From: Erysipelotrichaceae bacterium
Lineage (GTDB): Bacteria > Bacillota_I > Bacilli_A > Erysipelotrichales > Erysipelotrichaceae
DNA: 10,229 nt
NCBI GenBank assembly: GCA_017620435.1
Contig: JAFZQL010000121.1
Span: 1-10,229 of the forward strand
Reading direction: 5' to 3'
Below are positions 1 through 7,500 of this stretch, piece after piece. Made by a program: the position numbers and the translations under genes. Numbering within the stretch: position 1 is the stretch's first letter; every line of letters starts with the position of its first letter. The notes below the pieces were generated by a model. It did no database searches. It saw only the letters and a list, made by a program, of their open reading frames with translations, and was not told the origin of the DNA.

Positions 1-575
1 AGCAGGGCCAGCTGGTCGAAGTGACCAGAGCCGATCTGGTCGGCAAGTATGTCGGCCATACCGCGCCATTGACGATGTCGGTCATTCAGTCTGCTTTGGG
101 TGGTGTCCTATTCATCGATGAGGCTTACTCCTTATACAGAGGCAAGGATGATTCCTTTGGTCTGGAAGCCATCGATACGCTGGTAAAAGCCATGGAAGAC
201 CACAGAGACGATCTGATTGTCATCCTGGCGGGATATACGAAGGAAATGAAGGAATTCCTGGAAGCGAACTCCGGTCTGAAATCGAGATTCGCGAATATCA
301 TCGAGTTCTCCGACTATACGGGTGAAGAACTGATGCTGATCGCGAAATCGATCGCCAAGAGCAAGGACTATATGATCGACGAAGAAGCGTTAAGACCTCT
401 GCAGGACTACTTCACGATCATTCAGGCAAAGGGTGATCCGAACTCGGGCAACGGACGTCTGGCCAGAAACCTGGTCGAAGATGCGATCCTGAATCAGTCC
501 AAGAGACTGCTGGAACATCCGGACGAGCAGATGAATCTGCTGAAGAGAGAAGACTTCAATCTGGGAGAAAAATAA
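1..575 (+). CDS. CbbX/SpoVK-family AAA+ ATPase, 3' part (5' end outside window)
   Basis: The reading frame is open from base 3 to a TAA at 573-575, giving 190 visible residues; the Walker A segment must lie upstream of the window. Numbering from base 3, the visible parts are a pore-loop-like segment LVGKYVGHTA (about residues 12-21), a Walker B motif VLFIDEA with D39/E40, a sensor-1 region VILAGYTKEM (about 73-82), an arginine-finger region SGLKSRF ending near R95, and a sensor-2 region GNGRLARN (about 149-156). This order and wording are typical of the CbbX / stage V sporulation protein K group of AAA+ ATPases, which act as hexameric remodelling motors. The substrate cannot be told from this fragment. 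A GTG at base 21 is internal to the conserved region and is not the start. The SpoVK label alone does not show that the organism sporulates. The gene ends directly in a hairpin terminator. Confidence 0.9.
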   Translation, partial: QGQLVEVTRADLVGKYVGHTAPLTMSVIQSALGGVLFIDEAYSLYRGKDDSFGLEAIDTLVKAMEDHRDDLIVILAGYTKEMKEFLEANSGLKSRFANIIEFSDYTGEELMLIAKSIAKSKDYMIDEEALRPLQDYFTIIQAKGDPNSGNGRLARNLVEDAILNQSKRLLEHPDEQMNLLKREDFNLGEK

Positions 576-605
576 AAAGAACCGCTATCAGCGGTTCTTT
601 TCTTT
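576..605 (+). terminator. Hairpin terminator, probably bidirectional between convergent genes
   Basis: Ten-base arms AAAGAACCGC (576-585) and GCGGTTCTTT (591-600) pair perfectly around a 5-base loop and are followed by TCTTT. Read on the minus strand, the same hairpin is followed by a T-rich run, so it can also end transcription of the YegP-like gene arriving from the right, whose stop is only 25 bases away. Confidence 0.88.
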
Positions 606-624
606 GATGACAGAATCGTGTCGC

Positions 625-996
625 TTATTTCTTTGTCTCTACAGGCGAGATGGAATTCTTCTTGACGGATTCGATGCCGTTCTTGGCTGAAGACTTTGAG
701 TTGTAGCCTTCGGAACGTCCGATTGCCTGTCCGTTGCCGGCGACCAGTCTGAAGTAGTACTTTTCATCCTTGCCCTGGAAGAGCTGGAATTTAGGGTTCT
801 TTTCCTTTACGACTTCTTCAACCGTCAGGTCCTCGATCGGAGCGATATCCGCATTCTTCGTGATGCTGGCGATGCCTTTCAAGGCGCCTTTTCTGGCCTT
901 GTACATCTGTGAATGCAGGATCGGCTCGTTGTTGCCGGCTAAAAGATTGAAATAATAACTGCCCTTGTCATTAATCTCAATAAGATACTTTCCCAT
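625..996 (-). CDS. YegP-like protein with two DUF1508 repeats
   Basis: This 123-residue protein contains two tandem copies of the small DUF1508 (YegP / UPF0339) unit, about residues 3-53 and 68-119. Each copy has the family pattern: an F/Y-rich strand (YYFNLLAGNNEPI and YYFRLVAGNGQAI), then a serine/tyrosine stretch (SQMYKARKGALKGIASI and SEGYNSKSSAKNGIESV) and an asparagine-containing turn. The family is widespread but has no settled biochemical function, so none is assigned. The ATG at 994-996 is preceded on the minus strand by an excellent Shine-Dalgarno, AGGAGGA (1002-1008), five bases from the start. The gene is monocistronic, convergent with the AAA+ gene and divergent from mnmE. Confidence 0.88.
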   Translation of the reverse strand: MGKYLIEINDKGSYYFNLLAGNNEPILHSQMYKARKGALKGIASITKNADIAPIEDLTVEEVVKEKNPKFQLFQGKDEKYYFRLVAGNGQAIGRSEGYNSKSSAKNGIESVKKNSISPVETKK

Positions 997-1041
997 AGTT
1001 TTCCTCCTGATTATTATGTTTTAAAACTATTTGCTACTTAT

Positions 1042-1071
1042 ATTTTAAATTGTATCCGGTACTTTTTTCAA
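1042..1071 (-). promoter_or_regulatory. Candidate promoter of the YegP-like gene
   Basis: On the minus strand a TTGAAA box (1066-1071) and a TAAAAT box (1042-1047) are separated by 18 bases, in an AT-rich stretch. This would place the transcription start near base 1035 and give a leader of about 40 bases containing the strong Shine-Dalgarno. The assignment rests on consensus matching only. The -35 box lies inside an inverted repeat that could be an operator. Confidence 0.45.
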
Positions 1072-1078
1072 GTACCGG
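1056..1078. repeat. Inverted repeat in divergent intergenic region, possible operator
   Basis: Perfect 9-base arms CCGGTACTT (1056-1064) and AAGTACCGG (1070-1078) flank a 5-base centre. The repeat lies between the divergent YegP-like and mnmE genes and overlaps the proposed -35 box of the YegP-like promoter. No T-run follows it on the plus strand and no gene ends near it, so a regulator-binding site is likelier than a terminator. The cognate regulator is unknown. Confidence 0.5.
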
Positions 1079-1097
1079 TATTCAATGTCCGCCGCTT

Positions 1098-1128
1098 TCT
1101 ACAATAAAACAGCGTTTTATATTAAAAT
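1098..1128 (+). promoter_or_regulatory. Candidate promoter of the mnmE operon, very close to the start codon
   Basis: Two overlapping -10-like boxes are visible: TATATT (1118-1123) and TAAAAT (1123-1128). The second ends six bases before the mnmE ATG. The best -35-like match for it is TCTACA (1098-1103), with a long 19-base spacer, so the -35 is weak. Either -10 box would start transcription within about five bases of the start codon. A 17-base inverted repeat, ATAAAAC-AGC-GTTTTAT (1104-1120), sits just upstream of or partly over the -10. Confidence 0.4.
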
Positions 1129-1134
1129 GATAGT

Positions 1135-2445
1135 ATGCTGAATGATACGATCTGTGCCATTTCTACGGCTGTCAAGGACGGAGCCATCTCGATCGTCAGG
1201 ATGTCCGGCGAGGATGCTTTTGACGTGATCAGGAAGATATCCGATGTGAAGGAGATCCATCCGAATACGATCGTCTATACCCATATCAAAGACAGGGGGC
1301 AGATCATCGACGAAGTGCTGGTTTCTTTCTTTGAAAAAGGGAAGTCCTATACCAGAGAGGATATGGTCGAGATCAACTGCCACGGAGGCGTCTATGTGAC
1401 CAGGATGATCCTGAATATTCTTCTGGAGAACGGCTGCCGACTGGCGGAGCCGGGAGAGTTTACCAGAAGGGCTTATCTTAACGGTAGGATCGATCTAAGC
1501 GAGGCGGATTCCATCAATGATCTGATTAAAGCGGAAAGCATGCTACAGGCAAGATCGGCGATCCGGGGGATCAACGGCTCGGTGGAAAGACTGATCATGC
1601 CGCTGATGGATGAGATGAAGGATGTCATTGCGATGATCGAAGTGAACATCGATTATCCGGAATACGAAGATGAGCGGCAGATGTCTCAGGATGTGATCAG
1701 ACCTTATGTCGAGAAATGGACCGCGCAGTGCAGGGAAATGATCGACAAGGCCGAGAGGTTCAGAGTCGTCAAGGACGGTCTGAATACGGTCATCATCGGC
1801 AAGCCGAACGTGGGGAAGTCCTCTTTATTGAATGCGCGGCTGGAGAAAGACAAAGCCATCGTAACCGATATCGCCGGCACGACCAGGGATCTGGTGGAAG
1901 GGAAAGTCCATCTGAAGAACATTACCCTGAATCTGATCGATACGGCCGGGATCCGCGATACGCAAGAAAAGATCGAGAAGATCGGTATCGAGAAGACGAT
2001 GGAAGCCATCGAAAGTGCGGATCTGATCATTCTGGTCGTGGATGCTTCGAATATCGGTGAAGAAGACAGAAGGCTGATGGAAGAATACAAAGACAGGAAT
2101 CTGATCGTCGTTTACAACAAGTCCGATCTGAATAAAGTCGGAGATATTTCGATCAGCGCTTTAAACAACGACATCGGTTCTTTAAGAGACTATCTGAATG
2201 AGAGGTATCAGGATGATATCTCTTTGGCAGATGAGGATATACTGAACAACGAGAGACAGATCGCTTTAATGAAGCAGTGTCTGAAGGCACTGGAAGAGGT
2301 GCTGATACATATCGACTTCGACTCTCTGGATATGACGGTGACCGATCTGGATGCCGCCTACCACGATCTGTGTCTGATTCTGGGAAAGGAGTATCAGGAG
2401 GATCTGATCGATCATATGTTCAGAAACTTCTGTCTGGGCAAATGA
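1135..2445 (+). CDS. mnmE: tRNA uridine-5-carboxymethylaminomethyl modification GTPase MnmE
   Basis: MnmE works with MnmG to install the (carboxymethyl)aminomethyl group on the wobble uridine (U34) of certain tRNAs, using a folate carbon donor and GTP hydrolysis. The 436-residue protein has the full architecture: an N-terminal folate-binding domain (about 1-118, with HGG at 83-85), a helical domain, an inserted G domain and a C-terminal helix. G-domain motifs are G1 GKPNVGKS (222-229), G2 TTRD (249-252), G3 DTAG (269-272) and G4 NKSD (328-331). The protein ends in FCLGK with the conserved catalytic-region cysteine C433. The start is set by the family N-terminus (NDTICAISTA at residues 3-12), but no Shine-Dalgarno precedes it. 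The gene is slightly shorter than the usual 450-460 residues. It heads the operon and overlaps tatD by four bases (ATGA). Confidence 0.97.
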   Translation: MLNDTICAISTAVKDGAISIVRMSGEDAFDVIRKISDVKEIHPNTIVYTHIKDRGQIIDEVLVSFFEKGKSYTREDMVEINCHGGVYVTRMILNILLENGCRLAEPGEFTRRAYLNGRIDLSEADSINDLIKAESMLQARSAIRGINGSVERLIMPLMDEMKDVIAMIEVNIDYPEYEDERQMSQDVIRPYVEKWTAQCREMIDKAERFRVVKDGLNTVIIGKPNVGKSSLLNARLEKDKAIVTDIAGTTRDLVEGKVHLKNITLNLIDTAGIRDTQEKIEKIGIEKTMEAIESADLIILVVDASNIGEEDRRLMEEYKDRNLIVVYNKSDLNKVGDISISALNNDIGSLRDYLNERYQDDISLADEDILNNERQIALMKQCLKALEEVLIHIDFDSLDMTVTDLDAAYHDLCLILGKEYQEDLIDHMFRNFCLGK

Positions 2446-3203
2446 GCTACTGGCTGGATTCGCACTGTCACATCAATGATGAAGCTTTCCGGGAAGATCT
2501 GGACGATGTTCTGAAGCGTATGGCGGAAAACGATGTCAGGAAGGCCATGATCATTTCTTCCTATCTCGAAGACTATGACTTCGGCTTGAAGATCTTCCAT
2601 CCCGAGATCGCGTTTAAATACTCCCTGGGCATCTATCCGGGCGATGTCGATGAGGTAGACGAAGAGCTGTTTCATTCCTACGAGAAACTGTATGCGGAAG
2701 AACGCTGCGATGCGATCGGCGAGATCGGACTGGATTATCACTGGAACAAGGAAAACAAGGAAAGACAGAAAGAGATCTTCGCAAGACAGCTGATCCTGGC
2801 GCAGAAACTTCATAAACCGGTCATCGTGCACAGCCGGGACGCCATTCAGGATACCTATGATCTGATGAAGGAATACCGCAGCGAAGGAGTCATGCACTGC
2901 TACTCGGATTCGGCGGAGATGGCCAGAGAATTCGTCAAGCTTGGTTACTATATCTCTATCAGCGGGACCGTGACCTGGAAGAATGCCAGAGAACCGCTGG
3001 AAGTCATACGGAACGTTCCATTGGACCGCCTGCTGATCGAAACAGACTGTCCTTACCTGACGCCTGTACCGAAACGGGGGACCAGGAATGAGCCTTCCTA
3101 TGTGGTATATACGGGAAAGAAGATCTGTGAAGAACTTGGAATCGATGAAGAAGACTTTAAAATACAGCTGAATGAAAACTATCACAAGCTGTTTGGGTTA
3201 TAA
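2442..3203 (+). CDS. TatD-family metal-dependent hydrolase (DNase)
   Basis: This 253-residue TIM-barrel protein belongs to the TatD / YabD family of metal-dependent nucleases, which cleave DNA and have been linked to DNA repair and degradation. Metal ligands visible in order are the N-terminal HxH (H8, H10 in DSHCH), E94 in GEIGLDYHW, H130 in IVHSRDA, H152 in MHCYSDS and D202 in ETDCPYLTP, followed by the family signature RGTRNEP (212-218). The start is the ATG at 2442, which overlaps the mnmE stop as ATGA; the frame is open further upstream inside mnmE, but the family N-terminus fits this ATG. Two positions are unusual: GIYPGD where GIHP is usual, and HCYSDS where HCFSGS is usual. The metal ligands themselves are intact, so activity is expected. 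Confidence 0.94.
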   Translation: MSYWLDSHCHINDEAFREDLDDVLKRMAENDVRKAMIISSYLEDYDFGLKIFHPEIAFKYSLGIYPGDVDEVDEELFHSYEKLYAEERCDAIGEIGLDYHWNKENKERQKEIFARQLILAQKLHKPVIVHSRDAIQDTYDLMKEYRSEGVMHCYSDSAEMAREFVKLGYYISISGTVTWKNAREPLEVIRNVPLDRLLIETDCPYLTPVPKRGTRNEPSYVVYTGKKICEELGIDEEDFKIQLNENYHKLFGL

Positions 3204-3230
3204 TGGAAGAAAGACAAAAGGGGTATCAAT

Positions 3231-3980
3231 ATGGATTATATGCTGTTTGGTTTTATGGCTCTGCTGCTGCTGTATACGTTATACCGCAATGTTACGCTGC
3301 TGAAGAGGTATAAACAGAATAAGGAATACATCGAGTGCTACAAGGCTGTTCTCCGGGATGATGAGAATGCCTATGAACGGGTCTGCGGCTTTATTGATTC
3401 ACAGAAGGATCAGGAGTTCGCTTCCAAAGCCAGACTGCTGAAACTGTACGTGGAGCTGGACAAGAAGATGCCGTATCAGGATACGCTGAATGCCATCGAT
3501 TTCAGGGACGTGTTCTATAAAAAGGATAAACTGGACAAAGGCAAGTATGCCTTGAACTGCGACCTGTTTGTCTGGATCTACATCGTCATGGCGAAGGCCA
3601 GACAGATGTCCGGGTTTGACGTGCTGAATGAGCTTTATGAGAAAGTCAGATCCCTGAAGGAAATGGACGACTGTGTGGAGTACTGCGCGACCGAGGCGGT
3701 CTACAACGCCCTGTGCGAGAAGGAAGACGGCGGCGTGAAGTTCTTTACGGACCTGCTGGAAGGTAACTATACCCAGCTGCGTTACGATAAGAACCTGATC
3801 GGTCTGTTTAAGCGTTTTGCCGCTGCTACGCTGGCGTATGGCGGAGAGCCGATGGAGGAGTATTATAAGCAGGATCTGCACAACTTTGCGGAAACCCTGA
3901 TCGGCAAGACATATCTGGAAACCCTGGGTATCTACGACAAGTATCTGCCTTTAACGGAGAATACAGAAACAGAAGAATGA
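3231..3980 (+). CDS. Unrecognised membrane-anchored protein
   Basis: I do not recognise a family for this 249-residue protein. Residues about 4-18 form a hydrophobic segment (FGFMALLLLYTLY) followed by positive residues, which suggests a single N-terminal membrane anchor. The rest looks mostly helical and charged, with aromatic-rich stretches such as DLFVWIYIVMAKAR and paired-helix spacing that could be a TPR-like helical repeat; this is an impression, not a motif match. A good Shine-Dalgarno AAGGGG (3218-3223) lies seven bases before the ATG. The gene is 27 bases after tatD and its stop overlaps the pth start as ATGA, so it is co-transcribed and probably translationally coupled to pth. Codon use matches its neighbours. 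Its position in a conserved operon argues that it is a genuine gene. Confidence 0.85.
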   Translation: MDYMLFGFMALLLLYTLYRNVTLLKRYKQNKEYIECYKAVLRDDENAYERVCGFIDSQKDQEFASKARLLKLYVELDKKMPYQDTLNAIDFRDVFYKKDKLDKGKYALNCDLFVWIYIVMAKARQMSGFDVLNELYEKVRSLKEMDDCVEYCATEAVYNALCEKEDGGVKFFTDLLEGNYTQLRYDKNLIGLFKRFAAATLAYGGEPMEEYYKQDLHNFAETLIGKTYLETLGIYDKYLPLTENTETEE

Positions 3981-4534
3981 AACTGATCGTCGGTTTGGGA
4001 AATCCTGGTCTGGAATACAGTAAGACCCGTCATAATGCGGGTTTTTTACTCATCGACAGGGTAGCAGACAGATTGAATGTTCAGCTGGACAAAAACAAGT
4101 GCCGGACCCTTTACGGCATATACCGCAGGGGAGATGAAAGGATCATCCTGGCCAAGCCTCAGACCTACATGAATCTTTCCGGAGAAGCCGTGCGTTCTCT
4201 AATGCATTTCTATCAGATCGAAACAAAGGATCTGATCGTGATCCATGACGATCTGGATCTGCCGGTAGGGAAGCTGCGTCTTAGAAGGCAGGGATCTTCC
4301 GGCGGTCAGAAGGGAATGGGAAATATCATCGACAGTCTCGGCACTTCAAAAATAGACCGCATCAGGATCGGCATTTCCAACGATAAAAACATTGATACGA
4401 AGGATTACGTCCTGGGACGTTTTACCGATGATGAAAGCAAGATCATGGATCAGACGCTGGATAAGGCGGCGGATGCCGTGATCTATGCATTCGATCACGA
4501 TTTTGACGAGGTCATGTCGAAATTCAACGGATGA
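3977..4534 (+). CDS. pth: Peptidyl-tRNA hydrolase
   Basis: Pth cleaves the ester bond of peptidyl-tRNAs released from ribosomes and so recycles tRNA in the cytoplasm. The 185-residue length is normal for bacterial Pth. Visible active-site elements are GLGNPG with N9, the catalytic histidine H19 in TRHNAGF, the KPQTYMNLSG motif with M65/N66, and HDDLD with D91. One departure is at residues 107-114, SSGGQKGM: the usual His-Asn pair (H113/N114 in Escherichia coli numbering) is replaced by Gln-Lys (Q111/K112). The core catalytic residues remain, so a working enzyme is expected. The gene overlaps both neighbours by four bases (ATGA), coupling it to the unknown gene before it and to mfd after it, as in the Bacillus pth-mfd arrangement. 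Confidence 0.97.
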   Translation: MKLIVGLGNPGLEYSKTRHNAGFLLIDRVADRLNVQLDKNKCRTLYGIYRRGDERIILAKPQTYMNLSGEAVRSLMHFYQIETKDLIVIHDDLDLPVGKLRLRRQGSSGGQKGMGNIIDSLGTSKIDRIRIGISNDKNIDTKDYVLGRFTDDESKIMDQTLDKAADAVIYAFDHDFDEVMSKFNG

Positions 4535-7500
4535 AATATACAGAGATCTTAAAGCGGATAGAACCTTTACTGAATGATGCAGATCATTCTTTTTTAAGTT
4601 ATAACTCGCCGGTAGAGGAAGCGGTAAAACTCAGTATCCGGGCAAAGAATTCCGCTAAGCCGATCGTCATCGTCAAGGAAAACGCCTATCTGGCGAACCG
4701 GCTGAAAGAGATCCTGCTTTCTTATTTTGACGACGAGGAGATCGTTTCCTATCTGCCGGAAGAATCATTAAGAGCCGAAGAGATCGCTGCATCCTATGAA
4801 AACAGAGCCGGCAGGATCAATGCCCTTTACCGTATCCTGCGGGACAGGAAACTGAAGATCGTCCTGACTTCGCCTTACGGCATGATTCGTCATCTTCCAA
4901 AGAAGGAAGAACTTCTGAACAGGTTAATAAAAATCAGAAAAGACGATGTTCTGGAGAAAGAAGAACTGATCGAAAAACTCAATGAACTGGGCTACGAGAA
5001 GACCAGTCATGTTGAAACGCCGATGACCTATGCCTCCCGAGGCTATATCGTCGATATCTTTTCGGTCAACTACGAGAAACCGCTCAGGATCGAATTCTTC
5101 GACAACGTGATCGATTCGATCCGTTTCTTCGACAACGATACGCAGAGATCGGAGGAAACGGTTGATGAGGCAGAAATCTGTTTCGCCAGAGATGTTTTCT
5201 TTTCTGAGGAAGAGAAGGAATATCTCAGAAACAATGTCCGTATCGCTTCCGGAGAGATGGAACTGGAAATGGAATACATCCAGGCGGACAACTACCGTCC
5301 TTCCCAGTATTTCTACTACTGCTACTTCGACAAATCGCACCTGAAGGACTATTTCCCGGATAATTACCTTTATCTGTCCGACAGGGAGAAGATCAAGAGT
5401 CATCTGAAACTGCTCAGCGATGAAACGGTTGCCTATATTCAGGAAATGTACGAGGAAAACCGGCTTCCTTTGAAGTTCTACGTCTATGCCGATTTCGAGA
5501 AGGAATGTGCCGGTGAAGATATCCTGGAAGGAAGGCCGTTCTCTGATATCGGCGTGATCTCCGAGATCGATCTGCCTTACGGCACTCTGGATTATGTTCT
5601 GAATGTCCTGAATACCGAAAAGAGCGTATACAAGCTTCTTGTCATGGATGAGAAGCAGCTGGAAGAAACCGTAAACGCCCTGACAAGGCTTTCCATCCCT
5701 TACGGTATCTATACGGGTGAACTGAAGCAGGGGATCAATGTCGCGTTCGGCGACATGTACGGCGGATTTGAGGTCGAGAAACTGGATCTGGCGGTCTATA
5801 CGCCGAAAGAGCTGTTCAAGAAACGGATACATACCGGACGCTATGCCAACAGGTATGCGGAAGCCAGGACGCTGAACTCCTATGAGGAACTGAACAAGGG
5901 CGACTATGTCGTACATGACCAGTACGGCATCGGCCAGTACGTGGCGATCGAATCGCGCATGGTAAACGGAATCGAGTGCGACTATCTGAAGATCATCTAC
6001 AAGGGCAACGATGAACTGCTGGTGCCGCTGTCACAGTTTTCTTTAGTCAGGAAGTACGTATCCAGAGAAGGAGCCGTACCGAAGCTGCATAAGTTAGGTT
6101 CTAAGGAATGGTCTGAAACCAAGCGCAGGGTCGAGGAAAGTGTCACAGATATTGCCGGTCAGCTTCTGGAGCTTTACAGTATCCGCGATACCAACATCGG
6201 TTTCGCTTTCTCCAAGGACAGCGCAATGCAGAAGGAATTCGAAGATACTTTCGACTATGAACTGACCAGGGATCAGGAAACGGCTATCCGGGAAGTCAAG
6301 GAAGACATGGAACAGTCCAAGCCGATGGACAGACTGCTGTGCGGCGATGTCGGTTTCGGCAAGACTGAAGTAGCGATCCGGGCGGCATTCAAGGCGGTCA
6401 ACGATGACAAACAGGTCGCCTATCTGTGTCCGACCACCATCCTGTCTTTTCAGCACTTCGATACCTTCAAGAAACGTTTCAACGATTTCCCGGTTCGGGT
6501 CGAACTGCTCAACCGCTACATTCCTGCCGACAGACAAAGAGAAATCATCAGAGATCTCAAGGAAGGAAAAGTGGATGTTCTGATCGGAACACACCGCATT
6601 CTTTCCAAGGATATCGAATACAAGGATCTGGGCCTGCTGATCATCGACGAGGAACAGCGTTTTGGTGTGGAGCACAAAGAAAAGATCAAGCAGATGAAAA
6701 ATTCGATCGATGTGCTTTCCTTAAGCGCTACCCCGATCCCAAGGACCCTGCAGATGTCCCTGATCGGTATCCGCAGTCTTTCTACTCTGGATACCCCGCC
6801 GATGAACCGTTATCCGGTACAGACCTACGTCGTTCACAAGAACGAGAATCTGATTGAAGAAGTCATCATGCGGGAACTGGAAAGAAACGGTCAGGTCTTC
6901 TATCTTTACAACAACGTGGAGCTGATCTATACGGTTGCCCACAGGCTGCAGGAGAAGATCCCGTATGCCCGTATCGGTGTAGCGCACGGTCAGATGGACA
7001 GACAGGAGATCGAAGACATCATGTACAAATTCTACGCCAACGAGATCAACGTCCTGATCTGTACGACGATCATCGAGACGGGTCTCGATATTCCGAATGC
7101 CAACACGATCATCGTAGACAACGCTCAGAACTTCGGTCTGGCTCAGCTGTATCAGATCAAGGGCAGGGTAGGAAGATCGGATCGGATCGCCTATGCCTAT
7201 CTGATGATCCCGGAAAAGAAACAGCTCAATGAGAATTCTCTGAAGCGTCTGGAAGCGATCAAGGAATTCACCGCTCTTGGATCGGGATACAAGATCGCCA
7301 TGCGTGACCTGACGATCAGGGGTGCCGGAGATCTGCTGGGAGACAAGCAGTCCGGATTTATCGACAATGTCGGTCTGGATCTCTATCTGGCGATGCTGAA
7401 CAGGGCCATCCGGAAAGCCAAAGGAGAAGAAGTGGAGGAGGAAGATACGAAGGCCAATGTCAACATTCCTTTGTCCAGCTACATCCCGGAATCGTTCTCG

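Noticed and set aside
1..575. AAA+ fragment taken as evidence that the organism sporulates
   Set aside because: CbbX/SpoVK-type ATPases occur in many non-sporulating bacteria, and the sporulation genes usual in the mfd-divIC cluster are missing here.
1056..1078. Inverted repeat read as a terminator
   Set aside because: No gene on either strand ends just before it, and no T-run follows it on the plus strand. An operator or promoter-linked structure is more plausible.
1117..1383. Minus-strand frame starting inside mnmE and ending in the intergenic region
   Set aside because: It is antisense to the conserved MnmE N-terminus, and no ribosome-binding site or family match supports it.
2277..2441. 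Upstream extension of the tatD frame into mnmE
   Set aside because: The extra 55 residues are the out-of-frame reading of the conserved MnmE C-terminus. The TatD family N-terminus fits the ATG at 2442.
2412..3185. 257-codon minus-strand open frame inside tatD
   Set aside because: It is antisense to a clear TatD-family gene with all metal ligands and has no recognisable motif of its own.
3203..3230. ATG at 3203 overlapping the tatD stop as a start for the next gene
   Set aside because: It is in a different frame from the 249-residue gene. The ATG at 3231 has a proper Shine-Dalgarno and leads into the long frame.
4924..5916. 330-codon minus-strand open frame inside mfd
   Set aside because: It is fully antisense to well-matched Mfd sequence. 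The protein is a low-plausibility string of hydrophobic and Arg/Asp residues produced by the codon bias of the plus strand.
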